From NCBI RefSeq assembly GCF_900497805.2, contig NW_020953950.1, positions 1,441,338 to 1,505,337 of the forward strand: a stretch of 64,000 nucleotides of DNA. The letters run 5' to 3'. This stretch comes from Vombatus ursinus. Its lineage: Eukaryota; Chordata; Mammalia; Diprotodontia; Vombatidae. Positions 1 to 10,440 of the stretch are shown in pieces. The position numbers were made by a program, and so were the translations under genes. The notes under the pieces were generated by a model that ran no database searches, was not told the origin of the DNA, and saw nothing but the letters and a program-made list of their open reading frames with translations. Positions within the stretch are counted from its first letter, which is position 1. Each line of letters begins with the position of its first letter.

Positions 1-47
<47 letters not shown>

Positions 48-66
48 CCCATCTATCTATCTATCT
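1..66. repeat. (CTAT)n microsatellite
   Basis: Tetranucleotide tract running from the window edge, with one CTACCC interruption. Its true left end lies outside the window. Confidence 0.98.
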
Positions 67-415
67 TTTAATTGACTGAGAAACAGCCTGGGATGATGGA
101 AGTGAAGGAATGAACTTTATCTCTAGCACTACTGAGCTGATCCCAAACAGACAGAGAAGGTCCTTGGGACAAGGACCATTTTCAATGGCTCTGGGGAAAT
201 GTTAGCTTCCAAGGAGAAATGAGGAAGTTTGGATATCATCCAGTATGTCAGGGCTGGGGAAAATCTCGTTAGGTGCACTGCGGATTTTCTGAATCTTACT
301 AAGACCTCTTTTTTTTTTCCTTTTCATAAATAAATATCACACATAAAAGCCTACTTACAGTCTGGAGTAGGGAGAAAAAGGGCTAGGGAAAGAGAAGGGT
401 TGGTGGAGGAGTCAG
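67..415. other. No recognised feature
   Basis: No gene or repeat family recognised. Contains a short T-run followed by AT-rich sequence near 310-345. Confidence 0.5.
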
Positions 416-510
416 GGCAACTAGGTGGCACAGGGGACTTTGAATCCTGTCTCCGACATGTACTAGCTGTGTGACTCTGGGCAAATCACTTAACAACTCT
501 GGGTCTCAAT
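416..510 (+). mobile_element. MIR/Mar-type SINE head fragment
   Basis: Shows CAACTAGGTGGCACAG, then CTAGCTGTGTGACTCTGGGC, the tRNA-like and core parts of the CORE-SINE group. It stops before the 3' end and runs into an L2 fragment. Confidence 0.75.
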
Positions 511-965
511 CAGACAATCAACATACATTTATTTACTAAGTAGCTCTATTTACCAGGTACTGGGCTGATACTTGGGAATACAAATAAGAAGCAAAAACAG
601 TCCCTGGCCTCAAGGAGCTTATATTCTATTGGGGGAGGTTACAATAATAATAATTATTATTATTATATAATACAACATATTGAATATATATTCATGAATA
701 TAATACATAATATGCACATAATAACAACAATAATAATAATAATAATAAAGTTCAGAGCATATAAGACAAATATGGGGTAGAAGGAAGGAAAAGTGGTTTT
801 AAAGGGACCGGGGCTGGCAGCTGGGGGAAGCCAAAAACGCCTCCTGGAAGACCTGGGGATTGAGCTGAGTGTATTAAAGCAAAGCAGGAATACTAAGAGT
901 CAGAGGCTGAGCGGAAGCTCCAGGCACAGAGAACAGGCAGACCAAAGGCTTCCCAAAGATGGGAT
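511..965 (-). mobile_element. L2 LINE 3' end, minus strand
   Basis: Reverse complement of the L2 3' end: ACATTTATTTACT, then CTCAAGGAGCTTATATTCTA. After an AT-rich microsatellite, diverged L2 3'-UTR sequence (ATTGAGCTGAG, AGGCACAGAGAACAGG) continues. No intact frame. Confidence 0.7.
640..752. repeat. AT-rich (AAT)n tract
   Basis: AAT/ATT trinucleotide runs with an imperfect AT core, interrupting the L2 fragment. Confidence 0.9.
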
Positions 966-984
966 CTACACCAGCCCCGAAGCC

Positions 985-1070
985 AGTCGAGCTCTATTTT
1001 CTCAGCCATAAAATGAGGAGAGCTGGACTCTGAAGTCGTTTCCAGCTCTAAGTCTGTGGCGTATTTGAGA
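985..1070 (+). mobile_element. MIR 3' fragment
   Basis: CATAAAATGAGGAGAGCTGG followed by TTTCCAGCTCTAAGTCTGTG is the 3' part of a MIR-type SINE. Confidence 0.7.
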
Positions 1071-1207
1071 ATGACCAAATGCTACCACTGTAAGTCACTG
1101 AAAGCTCTTAGGAGCAGCAGCTCAGACTTGAGCTGTTCCCACTAGAAATAGGCAGGGGGTAGGGAGGTGAGGGAGGGGGTTTGGGGAAGTTGGCCAGTTC
1201 AGGTTTA

Positions 1208-1389
1208 GAGGTTATTTTCCTAGGGTCCATTAACTTTTAAAACAATAATTTAATAACTGTATTTTAATAGAATTTGTTTTCTTTGCAATCCCACATATTT
1301 TATTTTCTACATTATTTTGAGAAGGGGCCTGTTGGCTTCACTAGATCACCAAGGGGTCCCTGACGCTAAAAAGGTTAAGAATCTTTGAT
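1208..1389 (+). mobile_element. hAT-type non-autonomous DNA transposon
   Basis: Left half TAGGGTCCATTAACTTTT, internal ACTGTATTTTAATAGAATT, right half AAGGGGTCCCTGACG then AAAGGTTAAGAATCTTTG. Same family as the copies at 30648, 33954, 46475 and 60624. Its right end abuts a minus-strand MIR at GATCTAGTCC. The left end is eroded and no TSD is clear. Confidence 0.65.
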
Positions 1390-1530
1390 CTGATCTAGTC
1401 CAACTCTTTTATTTTGCAGATGAAGAAACTGAGGTCCAGGGGAGCAAAGTGACTTTCCCAAGGTGACCTAGCTAGTAAAGTGACAGCATTTCTTACTTGA
1501 CTGGGCTCTTGGATTTCTCTATCAAACCTA
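1390..1530 (-). mobile_element. MIR, minus strand
   Basis: CTAGTCCAACTC, GCAGATGAAGAAACTGAGG and AAGTGACTTTCCCAAGGT are the reverse complement of MIR. Confidence 0.85.
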
Positions 1531-1609
1531 TCAAACCTTCCCTCTGCAAGATCACTGCTTCCCTGGAACTCACACCTCATTAGTCCTCTCTCTTTCTGGG
1601 GCCCCTCCT

Positions 1610-1868
1610 TCCTAAAGGGTCACCACAGCGACCGGTTCTCCATTTTCTACCCTGCCACACTCCTTTGGACTTCTCCATCAGCCCCAGGCCAGGTACCTTC
1701 TCTGATAACCCTGTATCCCTACTTTCTTTTGTGCATTGCTTTCGCCCCATCAGATTGTAAGTTCCTTGAAGCCAGGGGGCTGTCTTTTGCCTTTCTTTTT
1801 ATCCTCAGTACTTAGCACAGTGCCTAGCACAAAATAGGCACTTAATAAATATTTATAGATTGATTGAC
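1610..1868 (+). mobile_element. L2 3' end
   Basis: AGATTGTAAGTTCCTTGAAG, then AGCACAGTGCCTAGCACA and TTAATAAATATTTATAG, the typical L2 3' UTR and terminus ending in ATTGATTGA. Confidence 0.9.
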
Positions 1869-1914
1869 AGTACAGGGATTCAAAGTAGGGTCTCTGCTTC
1901 ACGTATCATGGTCT

Positions 1915-2050
1915 TTCTATAGAATCCAGTTAGTCCAGCTACCTCATTTTACATTTAAGGAAACTGAGGTCCAGGGACGTTAAGGAACTTGCCCAATGTT
2001 GCATCTTCCAGTAATTCTTATCAGTGGTGGGATTTTAATCAGGTTCTATC
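1915..2050 (-). mobile_element. MIR, minus strand
   Basis: CTCATTTTACATTTAAGGAA and ACTGAGGTCCAGGGACG match the MIR core in reverse. Confidence 0.8.
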
Positions 2051-2510
2051 TTTTCCCCCTTATTTTGGCAGGACAGGTTAGGTTATTAACCAATCAGGTC
2101 CTTACTTATGGGTTGGAATTTGTTCATATTCTGTGCACATATAGCATCAGAGAGGCTAAATAGCCCCACCTCCCACATCTGAATAAAGTGGCAACTTGGA
2201 TAGGGTTGGGGTTCCGATAACACTCTTGATATATGGCAAGGATGCCTCCTCCTAAATCCTGGTGCTAAAAAGAGTTGTTAGCAGAGTTTGCTTTCGTTTA
2301 ATTTGCCTTGAAAGGGCTCTTGTCTCAAAGGGCCATTCCAGAAAGCAGAGCTTAATGGGGGCTGTAAAGGGATGGAAGCAGCTTTAAGAGACAGGCTATT
2401 ACCACCGGAGCCTCTCCTAGGGCTGTGAGGCTGAGCCAAGCCATGGAAAACAGCCGCATACAGATCCTGGAAAATGGGGCTAATAGACAGGATTTAAGGG
2501 AGTAAAAAAC
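2051..2510. other. Repeat-poor segment
   Basis: About 460 bp with no recognised repeat or open frame of note. Nothing functional could be identified. Confidence 0.5.
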
Positions 2511-2680
2511 ATTAGTCCTAGAGCCCGGAGACCTGGAAGCTAGTGGAATTCTCAGCCATTAGAGAACAAGTCACCTCAGCTTCCTTGGCCCCGGTTTTTC
2601 TTTTCTGTAAAATGAGGAGGTTGGACCAGAAGCACCCTGTGGTCCCCTCCAAGCTACAATGTCCTAGAATTCTATAAGTC
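2511..2680 (+). mobile_element. MIR
   Basis: TCTGTAAAATGAGGAGGTTG followed by the GTCCCCTCCAAGCTACAATG tail. The 5' part is diverged. Confidence 0.8.
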
Positions 2681-2694
2681 AAGGTCAGACATTC

Positions 2695-2830
2695 GCTCAG
2701 ACCTTTGTAGCCACTAAACACTTTCAAGGACACTGCCTCAGATGAACCTTGCAACTGCTTTGCAAGGTAGATATTATGAATGTGGCTCATCCCCATTTTA
2801 CAGATGGAGAAATTGAGTCTGCGAGAGATC
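2695..2830 (-). mobile_element. MIR, minus strand
   Basis: CATCCCCATTTTACAGATGG and AGAAATTGAGTCTG match MIR in reverse, with the TATTATGAATG stretch upstream. Confidence 0.8.
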
Positions 2831-2939
2831 AATCAATAAACACTTATACAGTAAAAGCATGGGCCACTTAGAGTTTGCCGTGGGGTAGGGAATGAATACG
2901 TAAACGTTACAATTAAGTCCCCAAACGGCACTAGAGAAC

Positions 2940-3130
2940 GGGGAAGAGTGGAAAGCATACTGGATTTGGAATTGGAGGTCCTGCCTACAAAGGATGATTC
3001 AGCTTCTCCCTAGGGTGTGTGACCTTGGACAAGTCACTGTCTGGACCTGAGGTCCCACATCTGTGAAGTGAGGGGTGCTGGACTCGTTGACCTCTAACCT
3101 TCCTTCTATCTCAAAATCTAGGCTCTTATG
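2940..3130 (+). mobile_element. MIR
   Basis: GTGTGACCTTGGACAAGTCA and the tail TTGACCTCTAACCTTCCTTC identify a MIR-type SINE. Confidence 0.85.
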
Positions 3131-4315
3131 AACTCATCTCATTTCTCTCAAGGCTCGCTCCCTCTCTGCCCGCCTTCCCTCATTCTGTTAATGTCATTAT
3201 AATTCTTGCTTCCACTACCTGCTTCCCATTCCCACTGCCACCACCCTGGTGCAGACCCTCACTAACTCTCACTGAGATTATTGTAATAGCCGCCCAACAT
3301 CTTTCAGCTTCGAGCTTCTCCCCCCTCTAATCTTTCTGTCACACGCTGTCACACTAATCGTCCTAATTCACTCCTTGGATCACAGGCATTTTCTGATGGG
3401 AAAAAAAGTCATTTTTTTTTTGGACTCTGCTGCCTATAGAATAAAGTCCAAGCTCCTCTGTCTGGCATTCAAGGCCCTCTACAATTTGCATCTAACCTAT
3501 CTTTCTTATCTTCTCTGGCACTAATTCTCCTTATGAGTCCTGTTCTCCAGCAACCTCTAAAATGTATTGTTCCCCAGACATGATAACTAATATTCATAGA
3601 ACACCTTGCATACATTATCTCATTTGAGGCAGGTATTCAAAGCATTATTATCTCCATTTTACAGATGAAGAAACTGAGGCCCAGAAGGGCCCACAGTCAT
3701 GCAGATAGTATAGGAGGTGAGATCTGAACCCAGGTCTTCCAAGTCTGGCACATTAGCCATTATCCCACACTGTCTCTTTCTATCCCAATTGTTGACTGCT
3801 TCTAGGCTTTTATTCTTCCCTACTTTAGAAATGCTGCTTCCTATCTACCATTATTACCAATGCCTGCTGAAAATCTACCCATCTTCAAAGCCCCACCTTG
3901 GTGGATACCAGCTCTGAAACCTTCTCTGGCCTGCCCAGGAAGAACTCCTCTCTCCCTTCTGTTAATTCTTATCCTATTTGCTTCTGTTTCTCATATGCAC
4001 TCATCCTTAGAGCCTGGTGCCTTCTCTCCTAGAACATCTAACAACTCCTGTACCCTTCTTGGCCTGGGATAGCTATCTGCAGGGCCCATTCCCTTCACCC
4101 ATTGGTGAGTTCCTAGCTGGGGCTGCTATTTTGTGGAGGGGCCCAAGCCAACCTTTATTCCCCTCTAAGCCCTGTTTCTGATGTCAAAACCTATGCCAGG
4201 TGCCTTCATACTGCCTCCCTTCCCCTCCATTCACTTCCTCTTGTGTATTGTCTTCTCCCATTAGATTGTAAGCTCCTGGAGGCCAGAGACTGTTTGTCTC
4301 TTTTCTTGCATTCAT
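3131..4315 (+). mobile_element. L2 LINE relic (C-terminal ORF2 and 3' UTR)
   Basis: Shows ATTATTGTAATAGCCGCCCA, AGAATAAAGTCCAAGCTCCT and AAGGCCCTCTACAATTTGCA, from the end of the L2 reverse-transcriptase ORF. The 3' UTR follows (TTAGATTGTAAGCTCCTGGA). A minus-strand MIR interrupts it at 3576-3778. Many stops; no coding capacity. It ends where an L2 of opposite orientation begins. Confidence 0.85.
3576..3778 (-). mobile_element. MIR inserted in L2
   Basis: CATTTTACAGATGAAGAAAC, ACTGAGGCCCAGAAGG and GAACCCAGGTCTTCC read as minus-strand MIR inside the surrounding plus-strand L2, so it is younger than that L2 copy. Confidence 0.85.
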
Positions 4316-4812
4316 ATCAATTGATAAACATTTATTAAGCTCATCTAAGTGCTAGGGATACAAAAGGAGGCAAAAGATAGCCCCTGCCCCAAAGAAGTTT
4401 ATCATCTAATGGAAGAGACGACGTGCAAACAAATATATACGAAGAATGCTATATACAGGATAAATGGGAAATAATCAGGAGAGAGAAGGCACTGGAATTA
4501 AGAGGGGTTGGGGAAGTACAGTACTTGGTAGAATTAAAGGAATCTAGGGAGGTCAGTAGGTAGAGGGGAAGAGGGAGAGTGTTCTAGGAATGGGGGACAA
4601 TCAGAGAAACTGCCCAAAGATGAGGTGCATATGTGGAAGGGAGTAAGTTGAAAGAAAACTGCAAAGGTAGGTGGGGGACTAGGTTCTTAAGGGATTTGAA
4701 TTCCAAACAGAGCATTTTGTATTTGATCCTGGAGGCAACTGGAAGCCATTGTAATTTACTGAGTAGGGGATGGGGTGACATGATTGGATCTGAACTTTAG
4801 GAGAATGCTCAG
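4316..4812 (-). mobile_element. L2 LINE 3' end with ORF2 remnant
   Basis: Starts with the reversed L2 terminus (GATAAACATTTATTAAGC). A minus-strand frame at 4584-4781 keeps the peptide LSKLQWLPVASRIKYKM, which resembles the conserved L2/CR1 ORF2 C-terminal motif (HWLPV..RI.FK). Remnant only. Confidence 0.85.
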
Positions 4813-4866
4813 GTCTTAGCACACAGTGCTTGGCACATAGTAAGTGTTTAGTAAATGCGTTTTGCC
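4813..4866 (+). mobile_element. L2 3' terminus
   Basis: GCTTGGCACATAGTAAGTGT and TAGTAAATGC form the last part of L2 in plus orientation, directly against a pyrimidine microsatellite. Confidence 0.7.
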
Positions 4867-5032
4867 TTTCTTCCTTCCTCCCTCCCTCTTCTCCCTTCCT
4901 TTCTTCCTCCCTCTTCTCTCTTCCTCCCTTCCTCTCTTCCTCCCTTCCTTCTATACTTCTTTCCTTCCTTCCTTCCTTCCTTCCTTCCTTCCTTCCTTCC
5001 TTCCTTCCTCCCTCCCTGTTTTCCTTCCTTCC
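4867..5032. repeat. (TTCC)n pyrimidine microsatellite
   Basis: TTCC/TTCCC tract with a pure (TTCC)n core at about 4962-5006. It follows an L2 terminus, so it may have grown from the LINE tail. Confidence 0.95.
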
Positions 5033-5059
5033 ATTCAAATATATAATATGTTTATTGGC

Positions 5060-5320
5060 ATGTAAGTGACATAGTGGATAGATTGCTAGACCCGATGTCA
5101 AGAAGAAAGACCTGAGTTTTAATCTTGCCTCAGCTACTTAAATAGCTGTGTAACCCAGGGCAAGTAACTTCTCTTGGCCTCAGTCTTCCCCATCTGTAAA
5201 ACAGGGTTAATAATAGCACCTGCCTCCCAGGATTGCTGTAAGGATCAAATGAGATAATATATGCAAAATCCTTTGCAAACCTTAAATGCCATATAAATGC
5301 TAGCTATTATCATTATTATT
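5060..5320 (+). mobile_element. MIR, nearly full length
   Basis: Runs from the tRNA-like head (AGTGGATAGATTGCTAG) through core AGCTGTGTAACCCAGGGCAA to the 3' part AGGATCAAATGAGATAATAT and the end TATAAATGCTAGCTATTAT. Confidence 0.9.
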
Positions 5321-5348
5321 AATAGCAGCAGCAGCAGCAGCAGCAGTA
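5321..5348. repeat. (AGC)n microsatellite
   Basis: About eight AGC units immediately after a MIR 3' end. Confidence 0.9.
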
Positions 5349-5354
5349 GTATAC

Positions 5355-5485
5355 AAGTCTCGCTAGGTTATACTCTCTTTGCAGGCAAGGGCCGTGTTTT
5401 ATTTTGTCTTTCATTCCCAGCCCCTTGCACAATGTCCTGGACATAAATAATGAGTGTTTAATAAATATTTGTTTAATGACTCAAT
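5355..5485 (+). mobile_element. L2 3' end
   Basis: GCAGGCAAGGGCCGTG, CATTCCCAGCCCCTTGCACA and GTTTAATAAATATTTG match the L2 3' UTR and terminus. Confidence 0.85.
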
Positions 5486-5935
5486 CAAAGGGAGCAACAA
5501 AGCACACCACAAGGATTGATTCCGGCCATCTTTCTAGATCTTCCTTCTCCCAGGGATCAGCAGAGCCTTTTCAAGGGGAAGATTATTATTATTATTATTA
5601 TTTAAAATGCCATCCTAGGTCATTGGTTAACACAAGACCTTGTGACATTTCCAAGCACTCTTGAATATTCCCAGTAAGAATCCTGTCTATGGTATTGCTC
5701 TCATTCTCTCTACACAAGGTGCTAAGGAGGCAGTCACCTATCTGCTTTTTAAGCCTAATTTCCAATGAAATCACAGGATTCTCACCAAGCAGCTAATGGA
5801 TGAGGTGGACTGGGGAAGGGCACAGGAGTAATAATATAAGAAAATGCTTCTGTGTAACTGGGCTTCAGTTCTAGGGTGGGTTCAGAATTCTGTATCTCCT
5901 CTGCCACCCACAAGCCTCAATTCTCAAAGTAAAGA
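5486..5935. other. Repeat-poor segment with (ATT)n
   Basis: No gene or family recognised. A short (ATT)n run lies at about 5583-5603. Confidence 0.5.
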
Positions 5936-6497
5936 CTAGATGCTCTTTGAACACCTTTTATTCCAGGACAGCCTTGCCTAGCATAGTATCTGGAGCTTTT
6001 GCACATTTCTCCCACCAAGAGGGTTTCCTGACCTCCTCCAATGACTAATAACACACTACTCAAGTTCCCCTTCTAAGACTTCTTCATGGACAGTGGTGGT
6101 GGTGGTGGTGATGGTAGTGGTGGTGGTGGTGGTGGTGGTGGTAGTGGTGGTGGTGGTGGTGGGTGGTGATGGTAGTGGTGGAGGTGATAGCCATGGTGAT
6201 GGTGGTGGTGGTGGTGATGATTCCACATTTTCCTGGCTCCCTTCAAGGCTAAGCTCAGACCTCACCTTCTGCAGAAGGTCTTTTCTAGCTGCCCATGCAC
6301 TGCTAGTGCCATCCCTCCTAGATCACCTCTCATATGCCCTTTATAGATCTTGTATGTACATAGTTGTCTGCATGTGAGTGCAGAGGTAAGCTACCTGAGA
6401 GCAGACATTGTATTTTTGTCTTTCTTTGTATCTTTGGTGTTTAGCACAGCATTTGGTACACAATAAGTGCCCAATAAATGCATGTTGACTAACTGAC
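5936..6497 (+). mobile_element. L2 3' end split by a (GGT)n tract
   Basis: L2 3'-UTR sequence before (TTTCCTGACCTCCTCCAATG) and after (AAGGCTAAGCTCAGACCTCA; GTTTAGCACAGCATTTGG; CCCAATAAATGCATG) the microsatellite. The tract therefore expanded inside the LINE. Confidence 0.85.
6093..6220. repeat. (GGT)n microsatellite
   Basis: About 128 bp of GGT with GAT and AGT variants. It gives glycine, valine or threonine runs in translation that are not genes. Confidence 0.95.
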
Positions 6498-6529
6498 TAT
6501 CCTCTCAAAAGTATGCCAGTACAGCACAA

Positions 6530-6780
6530 ACACTGACAGGCTGTACAGGGAAAGGACAGCCTGGAGTCAGGAAGACCTGTGTTCAAATCTGACCTCATAT
6601 ATTTACTAGCTGTGTAAATCACTTAACCTCCATTTGCCTCCGTTTCCTCTACTGTAAAATGGGGACAATAATGGCACCCACCTTTCAGGGTTGTTGTGAG
6701 GATCAAAGGAGACAATAACTGTAAAGTGCTTAGCATGGTGTCTGGCACACAGCCCCATATAAATGTTAGTTATCATTATA
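6530..6780 (+). mobile_element. MIR, nearly full length
   Basis: AGCCTGGAGTCAGGAAGACC, TGTAAAATGGGGACAATAAT, GGGTTGTTGTGAGGATCAAA and the ATATAAATGTTAGTTAT end. Confidence 0.9.
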
Positions 6781-7026
6781 GAGTATGGGACTCGGAGTCA
6801 GTATGGGACCTGAGTTTAAATCCTGCCTCAAACACTAACTGGCTGAGTGACCCTGGCCAAATCACAACTCCTTTCGGTCTCAGTTTCCTCATCAGCAAAA
6901 TGGGGATCATAATAGCTTCTTCTCCAAGAGTCCTTGTGAGGATAAAATGTAATAATATATGTAAAGTGTTCTGTAAACTTTAAGGTGCCATATAAATACT
7001 AGTTATTATCGTTATTATTATTATTT
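6781..7026 (+). mobile_element. MIR, second head-to-tail copy
   Basis: A second plus-strand MIR begins where the previous one ends. TTCCTCATCAGCAAAATGGG, CTTGTGAGGATAAAATG and CATATAAATACTAGTTATTA are visible. Divergence suggests two insertions rather than a recent duplication. Confidence 0.9.
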
Positions 7027-7800
7027 TTCGCCAAACTGGAAAGTGTTCTGGTTAGCCCAGCAACAGACTGTATTAGTATTGTCTTAGGACCAGCTGAGCT
7101 AAGTTTGAGATCATCACCAGGTCAGCTTGCAGGGGTCACAACATTTTCAGCCACAGTAGCCCTTGAAAAGAGTCTTTTTTTGAAGCCCTATGAGGTTCCA
7201 ATCAATGCTGCTGGAAAGGGGCACCCCCATGGAAGAAATCTCAACTCCTCCCAGGATAGGAGTTTCTAGTCTCCCCTGGGGCTGCTTGGCTCACTGCCCA
7301 CACAAGTAGCTTCTTTTAGACCCCCCCATCCGTTTCTGCCTGTGGGGCCTTCAGTACAGCCTCAGTGCACCCCACTTGGATCTGATCAAACTGACTCGCC
7401 TTGGCAAAGCCGACTGTTTCCACCTCAGCCATCCCTGCCACACAGCGGGCTCTCTCTGCATGCTACGACTACTCCTTTCTCACCTGGGAGGCCACTATAA
7501 AGCAAGCTCATTCAAATACTAAGTAAGTCTGGGCTTTCCACAGTTGAATCCCAAATGCTCCCTCCCACTGCTAAGATGAGCTGAATTTACAGTACCTCCA
7601 GACAAATGCATTTGAATTATTTTTTTCCCCTGGCAACAAGACTGTTTGCATGTGCAGTGGTAAAGAGGGGAAATGATTTGATTATCCTGAGGCTTAACCG
7701 GGAAGTCTGTTCTGAAGCTTCTTTGCAAAATGCCTCCATTTAGCCCTGGCTGGTCTCACTAACTCTTTGGTTGGAATGTAACACAAAATTGTTAAGTAAA
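7027..7800. other. Repeat-free block, candidate conserved non-coding DNA
   Basis: About 770 bp with no family recognised. The part at 7490-7740 is AT-rich, with a TTTGCATG octamer-like word and an A/T homopolymer run typical of conserved non-coding elements. Conservation is not testable here. Confidence 0.35.
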
Positions 7801-7802
7801 GG

Positions 7803-8050
7803 AGAATGAATAAATGAATGGATGGAGGAATCGATGGACCCATCCAGCCAATGAGTAAAACGATGGAGGGATGGATTTATTTAGTCTTTACTACATGCCA
7901 CGCACCATGCTAAGTGCTAGGGATACAAATCATGAGTAAACAAGACAGTCCTTGCCCCTCGGGCAGCTTACTTTCTAACTGGAGAAGACATCACATAAAT
8001 GGGGTTTGAATGAGAGGGGCCACATTTTGGGGATTTTGGCCAGCAAGTGG
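7803..8050 (-). mobile_element. L2 3' end, minus strand
   Basis: Degenerate GAATGGAT tail units, then TTTACTACATGCCACGCACC and CTAAGTGCTAGGGATACAAA. It fades near 8000-8050. Confidence 0.8.
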
Positions 8051-8264
8051 CCCGGTGGCCTTTTTTGAGGCAAAATAAGGTGAATGCTCACCTGTGAGAG
8101 CCCAGAACCCCAGCTGCCATTGAGGAGGGAAGGGGATGAAGAGTAGAGCCAGTGTGTAGGCAGCCCGGCTGGAAGTGTCTGAGAAGAGCCGAATCACAGG
8201 CTTCTGGAGTTGACAGCATCGTCCTGTACCTGAACACACATCCTCCCGACATCATACCTGAGAA

Positions 8265-8990
8265 GTGAACGCTCACCTTCCGCTTCATGGCCTCCCACAA
8301 CTGAGACAGACCTCACCAACTCCTGAGACAGCCCCACCCACTTTGGGGATAGCTCTAACGGCTACTAAGACTTTTGTTTTCCCTGGATCAAGCCTCAATT
8401 TGCCTCTCTACAACTCTTACCCCGTTGTTCTTAATTCGTCCCCCTTGGCCAAAGTGAACAAGTCTAGTAATTTCTCTTCCAGTGACAGCCCTTCAAATAC
8501 TACCAGCAGCTATCATGCCCCTAAACATCCCTGGTGTCTTCAACCGATTTCCATATGTTACAAGCTTGAGTCCCTTCAAACAGATTGATCGTTTTCCCTG
8601 AATGCTTTCTGACTTATTACTGTCCTTCCTAAAAGGTGTTGTCCACAGTTGAACACAAATGTGGACATACACGAAGAACACAGTGGGTCTATTCCCTTTT
8701 GGACTCCTAATGCAGCCTGAGATCGTTTAGTCTTCCTTGGCCACCATGTCACACTGCTGATTAATGCAGGGTGTCCCAAAAGTCTTAGTGAAGTTTTAAG
8801 CCTTAATAACTCAAAAAGGATAAGTTTTAATAGCTAAAATAATGGCACTAAGACTGCTGGGACATTTGATGCTGATTTTCCAGCTGATTACAACCCCCAT
8901 CTCTTTTCCAGACAAATGGTTTACCATCAATATTTGAAGTTGATTCTTTGAACCCAAGTTCACTTATCCCTATTAAAATGTCAGCTTATT
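8265..8990 (-). mobile_element. L3/CR1 LINE, minus strand, split by a mariner MITE
   Basis: ACAACTCTTACCCCGTTGTT, GACAGCCCTTCAAATACTAC, CTAAACATCCCTGGTG and TTGAACACAAATGTGG match the antisense of the CR1/L3 ORF2 end. The same LINE continues after the MITE with TTGAACCCAAGTTCACTTAT. Confidence 0.8.
8767..8866. mobile_element. Mariner-like MITE, about 100 bp
   Basis: Left terminus CAGGGTGTCCCAAAAGTCTT; the right end reads CACTAAGACTGCTGGGACA, its imperfect inverse. The palindromic form, CAGGGTGTCCC start and lack of coding sequence fit a Tc1/mariner MITE. The right tip and a TA duplication are eroded. Confidence 0.7.
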
Positions 8991-9019
8991 TGATTTGACT
9001 CATTGCTTTAGACACTCAG

Positions 9020-9180
9020 GATGAAGAGCTAGAAGGTCAGTTAGTCCAAGGCCATTTTATAGATGAGGAAACTGAGGTCCATAGAGGTAAGGGGCTTGGT
9101 CACAATCACATGGCTAGTACAGGAGCTAGAATTTTGATGCCAAATCCTGGGCCATTTCATTGTACCAGCCTGACTTCCAT
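9020..9180 (-). mobile_element. MIR, minus strand
   Basis: GATGAGGAAACTGAGGTCCA, TCACATGGCTAGTACAGG and the head-side TTCATTGTACCAGCCTGAC. Confidence 0.85.
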
Positions 9181-10058
9181 TCCCTGAGGGCATTTGATGT
9201 GGTGGAATGCTTGTGAAGTAGGTTTGTTTTTTGGATAGAGATAGAATAAAATATGTTTAGACTTTTCCGAATTGGTAGGGTTGGAAAGGTTGGCAAAATG
9301 TTGAGATCATTTCCTATTTTGGCTAAACCAGACTTTCTGACTCTGAAGAGAAAGAAAAAAAGAAAGAGAATAAGATGAGTTTATTTTGAAAAAAAAAATC
9401 CAATTTCTTCTGAATCCCATTAGTGACGTGTGAGGTCTTGTTTGAACAATCCCTCAGCACTTCAGAGGCCTTGGAGGAGCAGATATGCCTCCTATGAAGG
9501 AGTGGAAGTGACCACAGGTTTATAATTTATTTGTTGATTAATTAGACTCTTGGAGACCACTCAATTTCAATTACCTTATTGGCATGACAAGACATACTAT
9601 TGCTGCCAATGTCAATACATTAAGAGAGAATAGGACAGAATGGGCTGGGGCAGCAGCGAGGGCTCCCAGAAGGGAAGCACCATGCATATTCTGGAGAAGC
9701 TGTAGCTCTGAATGTCTGCACCTTGAGCAAGGGCCACACATCACACCTGGGGCAAGCAGCCCTTGGAAATTGGTGCAAGGTGGATGCTGGGGAGGGCAGA
9801 AAGGGGGAGCTAGAGAGGGGCTCATTCCACCCTTGTAATTTTCTATTTTAACTACATATTCTTTCTAGCTCCAAACTATGCTTTATTTTTTTCAGTTCTG
9901 CTAAAAGTTTGCAAAATTTGGTGCTGTGAGAGAAGATCAGATTGATCCACTCTAATTTTAACTTTGAGTTTTTGATAAACTTTAAAAAACAAAAATTAAT
10001 CGGCAGAGGGAACACTATTTCTCTTTCCATGTAGGAGTCCTGCTTCCCATGCACCATC
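9181..10058. other. Repeat-free block, candidate conserved non-coding DNA
   Basis: About 880 bp with no recognised repeat. Around 9520-9640 is an AT-rich run with TTGATTAATTAG and CAATTACCTTATTGG, homeodomain-type words often seen in conserved enhancers. No coding evidence. Confidence 0.35.
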
Positions 10059-10074
10059 AGAAAATAGTGTTGGA

Positions 10075-10202
10075 GGGCAGCTAGGTAGCTCAGTAGATAA
10101 AACACTGGCCCTGGAGGCAGGAGGACCTGAGTTCAAATCTGCCCTCAAAAACTTACTATTTGTGTGACCCTGGGCAAACCACTTAACCCTAATTGCCAAA
10201 AA
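10075..10202 (+). mobile_element. Short poly(A) tRNA-related SINE with TSD
   Basis: GGGCAGCTAGGTAGCTCAGT head, B-box-like GAGTTCAAATCTG, GTGTGACCCTGGGCAAACC, then an A-run. TSD AAAATAGTGTTGGA (10061-10074) against AAAATGGTGTTGGA (10203-10216), 13 of 14 matching. The A-tail and TSD length point to L1-driven insertion. Confidence 0.9.
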
Positions 10203-10440
10203 AAAATGGTGTTGGAATTGGAGTTAGCTCCTTTACTCCCAACTTCTAATTAAATGTCTCATTGATGTTTTTCATTTTTGAAATATCACTGTCACTTTCC
10301 AATGGATTCATTGGCTTAGGTTAAATCGTGAAACAGCCTACCTAAATATATTTTTCCTGTCCCACTGGTAACTTTAAGCCTGACATTTCTTTCCCATTCT
10401 TCTAGAATGGATGACAACTTGAAAGGAAATCATACATACA

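Noticed and set aside
4679-5101. Lys/Glu/Arg-rich 140-codon minus frame and matching Ser/Leu/Pro plus frames
   Set aside because: Translation of a (TTCC)n microsatellite joined to L2 sequence; low complexity, not a gene.
6056-6377. Gly/Val and Thr-run frames
   Set aside because: Translation of the (GGT)n tract.
10075-10202. tRNA gene, because of an A/B-box-like head
   Set aside because: The tRNA-like region belongs to a SINE with poly(A) and a TSD; no cloverleaf or acceptor end. Applies to all Mar-1 and MIR heads here.
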